From assembly GCA_964490005.1 (NCBI GenBank), contig CAZBBB010000109.1, positions 1 to 10,204 on the forward strand: DNA of 10,204 nt. The letters are read 5' to 3'. The DNA is from CAZBBB01 sp964490005. Its GTDB lineage: Bacteria; Planctomycetota; B15-G4. Made by a program: the position numbers and the translations under genes. Shown here piece by piece: positions 1 to 5,264 of this stretch. Below the pieces are notes generated by a model. That model was not told the DNA's origin, did not search any database, and saw nothing but the letters and a program-made list of their open reading frames with translations. Numbering within the stretch: the first letter of the stretch is position 1; the number at the start of each line of letters is the position of its first letter.

Positions 1-180
1 GCCCGCAGGCAGACCCGTCGCGGCGGGGCCCGTCGGCGTCCAGGCGATCTCGACGCGCGGTCCGCCGGCCGGCGCGGCGGCCGCGGCCAGCGCGGCGGCC
101 GCCAGATCGACGCGCTCGAGCGCCGGCGGAGCGGCGGCCCGCAGGTCGTCGGCGCCGAGGTACGGCAGCGGTGCGCTCAT
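1..180 (-). CDS. N-terminal part of an unidentified enzyme, possibly ornithine cyclodeaminase/mu-crystallin family (cut by window edge)
   Basis: An open frame starts at ATG 180-178 and remains open to base 1, giving 60 residues and continuing outside the window. The visible start reads MSAPLPYLGADDLRAA, followed by an Ala-rich helical stretch and then a strand-like segment (PRVEIAWTPTG). This layout, a short 'Y/LSxxDL' opening, a helix and a 'PxR/V' strand, resembles the N-terminus of ornithine cyclodeaminase/mu-crystallin family proteins, which are NAD(P)-dependent cyclodeaminases or imine reductases. The catalytic and nucleotide-binding parts are not in view, so the family is a guess. No purine-rich ribosome binding site precedes the ATG; the upstream 25 bases are C-rich. 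It lies 106 bases downstream of the ykgJ-like gene in the same direction and may have its own promoter and a dyad operator at 213-233. The coding call is fairly safe; the identity is weak. Confidence 0.5.
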   Translation of the reverse strand, partial: MSAPLPYLGADDLRAAAPPALERVDLAAAALAAAAAPAGGPRVEIAWTPTGPAATGLPAG

Positions 181-212
181 GCGTGGGGCCGGGCCGGGGG
201 ACGGAGGGGGCT

Positions 213-233
213 GCCGTCCGCGGCGCGGACGGC
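213..233. repeat. Perfect inverted repeat (10-bp arms, 1-base centre) upstream of the gene at 180
   Basis: Bases 213-222 (gccgtccgcg) are the exact reverse complement of 224-233, with a single G between them. The dyad sits in the only non-coding gap on this side, 33 bases before the ATG at 180. No T-run follows on either strand, so it does not look like an intrinsic terminator. A weak minus-strand promoter candidate lies just upstream (TTTTCA at 271-266, 17-bp spacer, CATCCT at 248-243), which would put the dyad at about +4 to +24, a typical repressor operator position. In DNA this GC-rich, arms of this length do occasionally arise by chance, so the operator role is an inference. Confidence 0.35.
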
Positions 234-286
234 GAGCGCCAGAGGATGAACGATGCGGGCCGCGCTGAAAAGCCCCCGGCCGCTCC

Positions 287-727
287 TCACTCGATGATCT
301 CGGCGTTCTCGGCCAGGCGGCGCTCGATCTCGGCCCGCCCGTGCCGCCGGCCCGAGCGCGAGCCGGGGCAGTGCGCGAGCACGTCGCGCTCCCAGGCCCG
401 CCGGCTCGCGACGAGTTCGTGCCAGAACGGAAAGGTGCGGCACTGCGTGGGGCGCAGGGCGTAGACGCTGCACTTGCCGTCGCGCAGGAACACGCACGCC
501 TGCTCCCGCGACTTGAAGCTCAGCCAGCCCTCGACCTTCTCGCAGTAGCGCCGCTCGAAGGCGCGCTGCGAGATCCCGAAGTGCGCGGCCAGCGCGCGGC
601 GCTCGGCGCGCGAGCTGTAGACGTACTGGAACCCGTCGCCGTGGTTCTTGCAGCAGTCGCCGCAGGCCGTGCAGGTGAAGCGCAGGCCCTCGGCGTACCA
701 GGGCTCGGGTTGCGCGGCCCCGCTCAC
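287..727 (-). CDS. YkgJ-family cysteine-cluster protein (probable Fe-S/zinc-binding, CxxCxxCC type)
   Basis: This 146-residue protein starts at GTG 727-725. Its start overlaps the stop of the upstream aldehyde dehydrogenase (GTGA at 727-724), so the two are very likely translationally coupled. It carries the hallmark of the YkgJ/UPF0153 (CxxCxxCC) family: Cys19-x2-Cys22-x2-Cys25-Cys26 near the N-terminus, then Cys78, Cys86 and the conserved RPTQCRTFPFW block with Cys96, plus Cys62 and Cys120. Family members are thought to bind a metal or Fe-S cluster; their biochemical role is generally unknown. Residues 122-146 form a basic then acidic helical tail. There is no signal peptide or membrane segment, so it should be cytoplasmic. 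Pairing with an aldehyde dehydrogenase suggests a role in maturing or protecting that enzyme or in a redox step, but this is inference. Family assignment is secure. Confidence 0.9.
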   Translation of the reverse strand: MSGAAQPEPWYAEGLRFTCTACGDCCKNHGDGFQYVYSSRAERRALAAHFGISQRAFERRYCEKVEGWLSFKSREQACVFLRDGKCSVYALRPTQCRTFPFWHELVASRRAWERDVLAHCPGSRSGRRHGRAEIERRLAENAEIIE

Positions 728-2124
728 GCCTCGACCCAGGACACGCTGAGCGGCCGCGTGAACTGCCGGTAGCCGTCGGGCGAACCGAGGAAGCCGAAGC
801 CGCTCTGCTTGGCGCCGGCCCAGGGCGGGTCGCCGGCGCCGCCCAGGCCGCGATTGACGCCCACCTGCCCCGACTCGAGGCGCGCGGCGAGCGCCACGCC
901 GCGCTCGACGTCGGCCGTCCAGACGCTCGCGCCCAGGCCGAAGGGCGAGGCGTTGGCGAGCGTCAGCGCCTGCTCGACGTCGTCCACGGCGCGGATGCTC
1001 GCCACCGGGCCGAAGGTCTCCTCCGTCATCAGGCGCATGTCGTCGGTGACGCCGCTCACGACGGTGGGTTGCACGAAGCAGCCCGGGCCCGGCAGCGCGT
1101 CGCCGCCCAGCAGCACGCGCGCGCCGCGGGCGCGCGCATCGTCGATCTGCTCGAGCACGCGCCGGCGCTGGCTCTCGGCCGCCATCGGCCCCATGAAGAC
1201 CTCGCCCGTCGGGTCGCCCACGCTGAGCGCGGCGGCGCGCTGCACGACGCGCCGCGTGAAGTCCTCGGCCACGCTCGACTCGACGTAGATGCGCTCGACG
1301 GCGCAGCAGACCTGCCCCGAGTTGCGCATCGACTCGCGCACGGCGTACTCGGCCGCGGCGTCGAGGTCGGCGTCGGCGCAGACGATCATCGGGTCCTTGC
1401 CGCCCAGTTCGAGCACCATGCGCTTCAGGCCCGGCGCGCAGGCCGCCATGATGTGCCGGCCGGCCTCGACGCTGCCGACGAAACCGACCATGTCGATCGC
1501 GCCCGCGACGAGCGCCTTGCCCGTGCGCTCGTCGCCCTGCACGAGCAGCAGCACGTCGGCGGGCAGCTCGGCGGCGAAGATCTCGGCCAGGGCCGCGCCG
1601 GTGAGCGGCACGAGTTCGCTGGGCTTGAACACGACGGTGTTGCCGGCGAGCAGCGCCGGCACGAGGACCTCGCGCGCCATGCCCAGCGGGAAGTTCCAGG
1701 GCGTGATGGCGGCCACGACGCCGAGCGGTTCGCGGGTGATGCGCGTGCGCAGGCGCTCTTCGCGCGCCTCGAGCGGGGACAGGGCCTCGGCGCAGGCCTG
1801 CAAGAGGCGTGCCGTTCCGGGGCCCGCGCCGCGCGCCTCGCCGCGGGCCGACGCGATGGGCTTGCCCATCTCGGCCGTGACGAGCCGGGCGAGTCGCTCG
1901 ATCGTCGCGGGGTCAGAGAGGCGCTGGACGACCCGTTCCAGCACGGCGCGCCGTCCGGAGAGGCCCAGCGCGGCCCAACCCGGCTGCGCGCGGCGGGCGC
2001 GTGCGATGGCCTGCTCGACTTCGGCGGCGTCCGCGCAGGGAATGCGCGCGAGCACTTCGCCCGTCGCGGGGTTGGTGTCCGTCAGGACCCGCGCCGTCGC
2101 GCGCGGACTGTCGAGGGTGCTCAC
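724..2124 (-). CDS. NAD(P)-dependent aldehyde dehydrogenase (succinate-semialdehyde dehydrogenase-like)
   Basis: It oxidises an aldehyde to the carboxylic acid with NAD(P)+. I place the start at GTG 2124-2122, giving 466 residues, because GGAG lies 6 bases upstream and the protein then opens with a typical TDTNPATGEVLARIP segment. The frame is open further upstream to 2238, but those 38 residues do not look like family sequence. Motifs in order: PWNFP (about 142-146, cofactor site), VVFKPSE (about 164-170), GFVGS (214-218, Rossmann contact), LELGGKDP with general base Glu239, NSGQVC with catalytic Cys273 exactly 34 residues later, EETFGP (about 368-373) and a C-terminal KQSGFG. The length suits the short succinate-semialdehyde/gamma-aminobutyraldehyde group, but the substrate cannot be read from the sequence. 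It is the first gene of a two-gene unit with the cysteine-cluster gene. A TAGAAT -10-like box lies about 40 bases upstream. Confidence 0.93.
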   Translation of the reverse strand: MSTLDSPRATARVLTDTNPATGEVLARIPCADAAEVEQAIARARRAQPGWAALGLSGRRAVLERVVQRLSDPATIERLARLVTAEMGKPIASARGEARGAGPGTARLLQACAEALSPLEAREERLRTRITREPLGVVAAITPWNFPLGMAREVLVPALLAGNTVVFKPSELVPLTGAALAEIFAAELPADVLLLVQGDERTGKALVAGAIDMVGFVGSVEAGRHIMAACAPGLKRMVLELGGKDPMIVCADADLDAAAEYAVRESMRNSGQVCCAVERIYVESSVAEDFTRRVVQRAAALSVGDPTGEVFMGPMAAESQRRRVLEQIDDARARGARVLLGGDALPGPGCFVQPTVVSGVTDDMRLMTEETFGPVASIRAVDDVEQALTLANASPFGLGASVWTADVERGVALAARLESGQVGVNRGLGGAGDPPWAGAKQSGFGFLGSPDGYRQFTRPLSVSWVEA

Positions 2125-2165
2125 GCAAATCTCCGGATTGTCCCCCGCGAAATCGCAGGACCGGT

Positions 2166-2171
2166 ATTCTA
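2166..2171 (-). promoter_or_regulatory. Possible -10 box for the aldehyde dehydrogenase unit
   Basis: The minus strand reads TAGAAT at 2171-2166, a 5/6 match to the sigma70 -10 consensus in an otherwise GC-rich gap. Transcription would begin near 2160 and give a leader of about 35 bases before the GTG at 2124, enough to include the GGAG ribosome binding site. No convincing -35 box is found 16-18 bases upstream, so the call is tentative. Confidence 0.3.
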
Positions 2172-2251
2172 CGGCCTGTTGCCTGCGAGGCGCTCCACCG
2201 GCCTCCGGCGTGGGTTGGGCCCGAAGAGTCCTTGGCAAGCTGCACGCAGCC

Positions 2252-2279
2252 CCGCGAACGACATGGGTGGCGTTCGCGG
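2252..2279. repeat. Perfect 9-bp inverted repeat with 10-base loop in the gap
   Basis: ccgcgaacg at 2252-2260 is the exact reverse complement of cgttcgcgg at 2271-2279, with the 10-base spacer acatgggtgg. It lies about 105 bases past the stop of the SDR-like gene and 80-110 bases upstream of the proposed -10 box of the aldehyde dehydrogenase. Neither strand has a U-run after the stem, so it is not a standard intrinsic terminator. It could be an activator or repressor site or a 3'-end stabilising hairpin, or chance in GC-rich DNA. Confidence 0.3.
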
Positions 2280-2383
2280 AGCGATGCGCAGCGGGGGTGA
2301 TTCGACGGATCTCGACTGCACGTCGAGGACGTCGGCGCTCCCGCAGGCGATTTTGTTGGCGGGGCGCACGGGCGGCCGCGCGC

Positions 2384-3166
2384 TCAGAGGCTCGACAGGC
2401 GCCCGCCGTCGACGGGCAGCGACACGCCGCGCACGTAGCTGGCCTGCGGCGAGGCGAGGAAGGCGATCGCCTCGGCGACCTCCTCGGCGCGGCCGATCCG
2501 GCCTTCCGGCGCGGCCGCCGCCCAGCCCGCGCGGATCTCGGCCAGCGGCCGCCCGCTCGCCGAGGACAGCTCGCGTCCCAGTTCGGCGAGGCGCTCGGTG
2601 TCGGTGTAGCCCGGCAGCACGTTGTTGATCGTGACGCCCGGCGGCAGCTCGCGCGAGAGCGTCTTGGCCCACGCGACGACGGCGCCGCGGATCACGTTGC
2701 TCACGCCCAGCCCGGGGATCGGTTCGCGCGCGCCGATCGAGACGACGTTCACGATGCGCCCCCAGCCGGCGGCGACCATGCCGGGCAGCAGCGCGCGCAC
2801 GAGCGCCTGCCCGGCGAGCACGTGGCGACCGAAGGCCGCGAGCAGCTCCGCGTCGGCGGCGGCCAGCAGCGGGCCGGGCGCCGGCCCGCCCGTGTTGTGC
2901 ACCAGGATCTGCACCGGCGCGCGCGAGGCCAGCGCGTCGAGCGCGGCCGCCAGGGCGGGTCGCGCGTCGAGGTCGGCCACGAGCGTCTCGGCCCGCGGCG
3001 CGCCCGCCGCGCGCAGCTCGTCGAGCAGCGCTTCGAGAGGCGCCGCGCTGCGCGCGAGGGCCGTGACGGCCGCGCCGCGCCGCGCCAGCGCCAGCGCAGC
3101 CGCGCGCCCGATGCCGGCGCTCGCGCCGCACACCAGCGCGTGCCGACCGTGCAGCTCGCCCGTCAC
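2384..3166 (-). CDS. Short-chain dehydrogenase/reductase-like protein with altered catalytic tetrad (FabG-like)
   Basis: I choose GTG 3166-3164 as the start (260 residues). It forms a GTGA overlap with the stop of the propeller gene, is preceded by a G-rich stretch, and places the Rossmann motif at the usual depth; an ATG at 3193 would add nine weak residues. Visible are GASAGIG (14-20, cofactor loop), DLD (about 65-67), HNTGG (90-94, replacing NNAG), Ser143 and the C-terminal PVDGG. The YxxxK active site is not present: the position 13 residues after Ser143 is Ser156 and the Lys position is Arg160. A FabG-like SDR subgroup with imperfect catalytic residues is known (I recall NCBI domain cd05344), and the block LSRELPPGVTINNVLPGYTD fits that group. 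It may be a binding or noncanonical reductase; substrate unknown. It is the third gene of the unit with the glycosyltransferase and propeller lipoprotein. Confidence 0.88.
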   Translation of the reverse strand: MTGELHGRHALVCGASAGIGRAAALALARRGAAVTALARSAAPLEALLDELRAAGAPRAETLVADLDARPALAAALDALASRAPVQILVHNTGGPAPGPLLAAADAELLAAFGRHVLAGQALVRALLPGMVAAGWGRIVNVVSIGAREPIPGLGVSNVIRGAVVAWAKTLSRELPPGVTINNVLPGYTDTERLAELGRELSSASGRPLAEIRAGWAAAAPEGRIGRAEEVAEAIAFLASPQASYVRGVSLPVDGGRLSSL

Positions 3167-4266
3167 AGGCCCCCCGGTTGCAGCGGCGTCCAACCCAGGC
3201 CGTCGGGCTCGCGCCCGGCCTTGAGCCGGCAGGCGACCTGCAGCCGCACGAGGTCGAGCTGCGTGACGATGTCGGCGTTGGTGCTCGCGACCCAGGCGCG
3301 CTCGCCCGTCGGATCGACGAGCAGCCCCACCGGCACCGGGCTGCCGGCGAAGCGCTCGGCGAACAGCCGGCCGTCGGTGGCCTCGACCGGGGTGAGCGCC
3401 AGGTCGATGCTCGCGATGCGGCGCCGCGTGGCCGTGTCGAACACCTGGACCTGCCCCGACTCGGCGCAGCTCACGAGCGCGCGCCGCCCGTCGGGCGTGA
3501 TCTTCACGCGGATCGGGAAGGCCGCGCAGGGCAGCTCGGCCTTCACCGTGCGCGTCGCGGTGTCGAGCACGGTGAGCGTGTCGGCCTCGCGGTTACCCAC
3601 CCAGACTTCGCGGCCGTCGGGCGTGATGTCGAGCCCCTCGGCGCCGGCGCCGGTCGCGATCGTCGCGAGCAGCTCGCCGCGCCGCAGATCGACGACCGAC
3701 ACGCTGCCCGAGCCGATGTTGGCGACCCAGGCGCGGTCCTCGCGGTCGAGCACGAGCATGTGCGAGACCTGCTGGCCGGTCGCGACGCCGCGCAGCACCT
3801 GTCCGGCGCGCACGTCCACGAGCAGCACCTGGCCGCTGCCCTCGGCCGTCACCGCCAGCAGGCGCCCGTCGCGCAGGAACTGCAGGCCGTGCGGCCGGCC
3901 GTGCTCGCCCAGGTCGATCGTGCCGCTCACGCGCCCCGCGCGCAGGTCGAGCACGGTGAGCGTGCGGCCCGGCGCGCCGGCCGGGCCGTAGTCGCTGATC
4001 ACGGCCGTCAGGCCGTCGGGCGACACGGCGACCTCGTGCGGCGCGCGGCCGGTGGGCAGGTCGCGCAGGTGCGCGCCGCTCAGCGCGTCGAGCAGCGAGA
4101 CCGAGTCGCCGCTCTTGTTGAGCACGAGCAGCGTGCCGCTGCCGAGCTGCGGGACGCGCCAGGCGACGTCGTCGTCGGCGCCGGGCGTGACCGTGCAGCC
4201 CGCCAGCGCGAGCGCGAACGCGAGGGCGAGCGGGCGGCGGCGGCGCGGGCGCGCGGAACGCGTCAC
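3163..4266 (-). CDS. YVTN/YncE-type beta-propeller lipoprotein
   Basis: This 367-residue protein starts at GTG 4266-4264, 7 bases after the glycosyltransferase stop, so it is probably coupled to it. The N-terminus is a lipoprotein signal peptide: basic residues 2-11 (RSARPRRRRP), a hydrophobic run at 12-23, and lipobox LAGC with Cys24. The residue after Cys is Thr, not Asp, so sorting to the outer membrane would be allowed under the Gram-negative rule. The mature part has about seven repeats spaced 40-45 residues apart. Each has the pattern 'V/L-D-xx-x-G' then 'SPDG/TPDG' (SPDG 82-85, TPDG 216-219, TPDG 257-260), the signature of a seven-bladed YVTN/NHL/SMP-30-like propeller. Such domains usually bind proteins or ligands and do not catalyse. 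No PQQ or haem motif is visible. It likely sits in the periplasm-facing envelope and serves as a scaffold or sensor; its partner is unknown. Confidence 0.9.
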   Translation of the reverse strand: MTRSARPRRRRPLALAFALALAGCTVTPGADDDVAWRVPQLGSGTLLVLNKSGDSVSLLDALSGAHLRDLPTGRAPHEVAVSPDGLTAVISDYGPAGAPGRTLTVLDLRAGRVSGTIDLGEHGRPHGLQFLRDGRLLAVTAEGSGQVLLVDVRAGQVLRGVATGQQVSHMLVLDREDRAWVANIGSGSVSVVDLRRGELLATIATGAGAEGLDITPDGREVWVGNREADTLTVLDTATRTVKAELPCAAFPIRVKITPDGRRALVSCAESGQVQVFDTATRRRIASIDLALTPVEATDGRLFAERFAGSPVPVGLLVDPTGERAWVASTNADIVTQLDLVRLQVACRLKAGREPDGLGWTPLQPGGL

Positions 4267-4273
4267 GCGCCGC

Positions 4274-5143
4274 TCAGTGCCGGCGGCTGATCATGTCGGC
4301 GATCAGCCCGACGAGCAGGATCTGCAGCGCCGAGACCAGCAGCAGCACCGGTCCCTCGCCGAGATTGCCTTCGTTCACCTGCAGCGCGCCGTAGGCCAGG
4401 CCGCCGAGCGCCAGCAGGCCCGAGGCCGGCAGGAAGACCTTGAGCGGCTCGAAGTAGACCGACACGCGCAGGATCAGCACCAGGAAGTTGAAGGTGTCGG
4501 CGATCGGGCGGATCTTGCTCGTGCCCGTGCGTCGGCGGTAGTCGATGGGCGTGAAGATCACGTGCCGGTTGCGCGCCAGCAGCGCGAGCGTGATCGTCGT
4601 CGTGAAGGAAAAGCCGTCGCTGATCAGGTTGAAGCGTTCGATCGCCGCCTGCCGGCGGAAGACGCGCAGGCCCGAGTTGAGGTCGGGGATGGCGTGCCCC
4701 GAGAGGTAGTTGGCCAGGCCGCGCAGCACGGCCTTGGCCGGCCGGCGCGCGAGCGGGATGTGCACGTTCTCGCCTGTGCGCGCGCCGACCACCATGTCGG
4801 CCCGGCGCTCGACGAGCGTGCGGTACAGGCCGGGCAGCGCGTCGGCGGGGTAGGTGCCGTCGGCGTCGGTGATGGCGACGATCTCGCTGCGCGCCGCCAG
4901 GATGCCGGTCTTGAGCGAGGCGCCGTAGCCGCGGTTGCGCTCGTGCGCCAGCGGCCGCAGCGCGGGCAGCGCGTGGCACAGCTCGGCGAGCACGCGGCCG
5001 GTGCCGTCGCCGCTGCCGTCGTCGACCACGAGGATCTCGTGCTCGATGCCGGAGGCGGCCAGCACCCCGGCCAGCTCCTGCAGCGCCGGCCCGATGCCGG
5101 CGGCCTCGTTGTATGCGGGGACCACGACCGAGAGCTGGACCAT
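4274..5143 (-). CDS. Family 2 glycosyltransferase, polyprenyl-phosphate mannose/glucose synthase-like, with two C-terminal membrane helices
   Basis: It is expected to transfer a sugar from a nucleotide donor to a lipid carrier (DPM1/ArnC-like group) at the inner membrane. The ATG at 5143-5141 opens directly with the GT-A fold strand VQLSVVVPAYNE, giving 289 residues; the open frame upstream lacks family sequence. Motifs: VVDDGSGDGT (39-48), DxD metal/nucleotide site DAD at 93-95 followed by GTYP, NSGLRVFRR (156-164), and DYRRRTGTSKIRP (about 201-213), typical of this group. Residues about 233-253 and 264-285 are hydrophobic and form two membrane helices; some DPM-like enzymes carry such anchors. 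The donor and acceptor cannot be deduced. It is the first gene of a three-gene unit with a propeller lipoprotein and an SDR-like protein, and it diverges from gspK. No ribosome binding site is evident before the ATG. Confidence 0.93.
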   Translation of the reverse strand: MVQLSVVVPAYNEAAGIGPALQELAGVLAASGIEHEILVVDDGSGDGTGRVLAELCHALPALRPLAHERNRGYGASLKTGILAARSEIVAITDADGTYPADALPGLYRTLVERRADMVVGARTGENVHIPLARRPAKAVLRGLANYLSGHAIPDLNSGLRVFRRQAAIERFNLISDGFSFTTTITLALLARNRHVIFTPIDYRRRTGTSKIRPIADTFNFLVLILRVSVYFEPLKVFLPASGLLALGGLAYGALQVNEGNLGEGPVLLLVSALQILLVGLIADMISRRH

Positions 5144-5184
5144 CCGGGGGCGGATCGTAGCCCAGGCTGCGCGTCGATCGAGCC

Positions 5185-5193
5185 TGCTATCCT
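5185..5193 (+). promoter_or_regulatory. Possible extended -10 promoter for gspK
   Basis: The plus strand reads TGCTATCCT at 5185-5193, an extended -10 element (TGn followed by TATCCT). The same TATCCT hexamer forms the -10 box of the stronger aroF promoter at 6977-6982. No good -35 box is found 16-18 bases upstream, which the TG extension could offset. Transcription would begin near 5200, giving a leader of about 65 bases that contains the AGGGAG ribosome binding site at 5251-5256. Confidence 0.35.
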
Positions 5194-5264
5194 GCGCGGA
5201 TCCGGGCGCGGGCCGTGTGTCGGGACGAGTCGGCCGCCCCGCGCCGTCCAAGGGAGCGCCCGTC

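Larger units (their letters stand above)
2125..2383. other. Intergenic gap between the SDR-like gene and the aldehyde dehydrogenase
   Basis: This is the longest non-coding gap in the window (259 bases). It separates two same-strand units. It holds the possible -10 box at 2171-2166, the GGAG ribosome binding site next to the GTG at 2124, and the inverted repeat at 2252-2279. I see no T-tract terminator after the SDR-like stop at 2384, no tRNA-like fold, and no small frame with a convincing start and ribosome binding site. Confidence 0.6.

Noticed and set aside
262..286. Intrinsic terminator after the cysteine-cluster gene (G-rich run followed by TTTT on the minus strand)
   Set aside because: Only a three-pair stem can be drawn before a four-base T-run, too weak for a factor-independent terminator.
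2125..2238. N-terminal extension of the aldehyde dehydrogenase to an ATG at 2238
   Set aside because: The extra 38 residues do not resemble the family, and the extension would cover the -10-like box. GTG 2124 has GGAG at good spacing and begins next to the conserved NPATGEV segment.
1289..3991. A 900-codon plus-strand frame opposite the aldehyde dehydrogenase, SDR and propeller genes
   Set aside because: It is Ser/Arg/Ala-rich, has no recognisable domain, and crosses three well-supported genes and a gap on the other strand. It is a GC-driven shadow.
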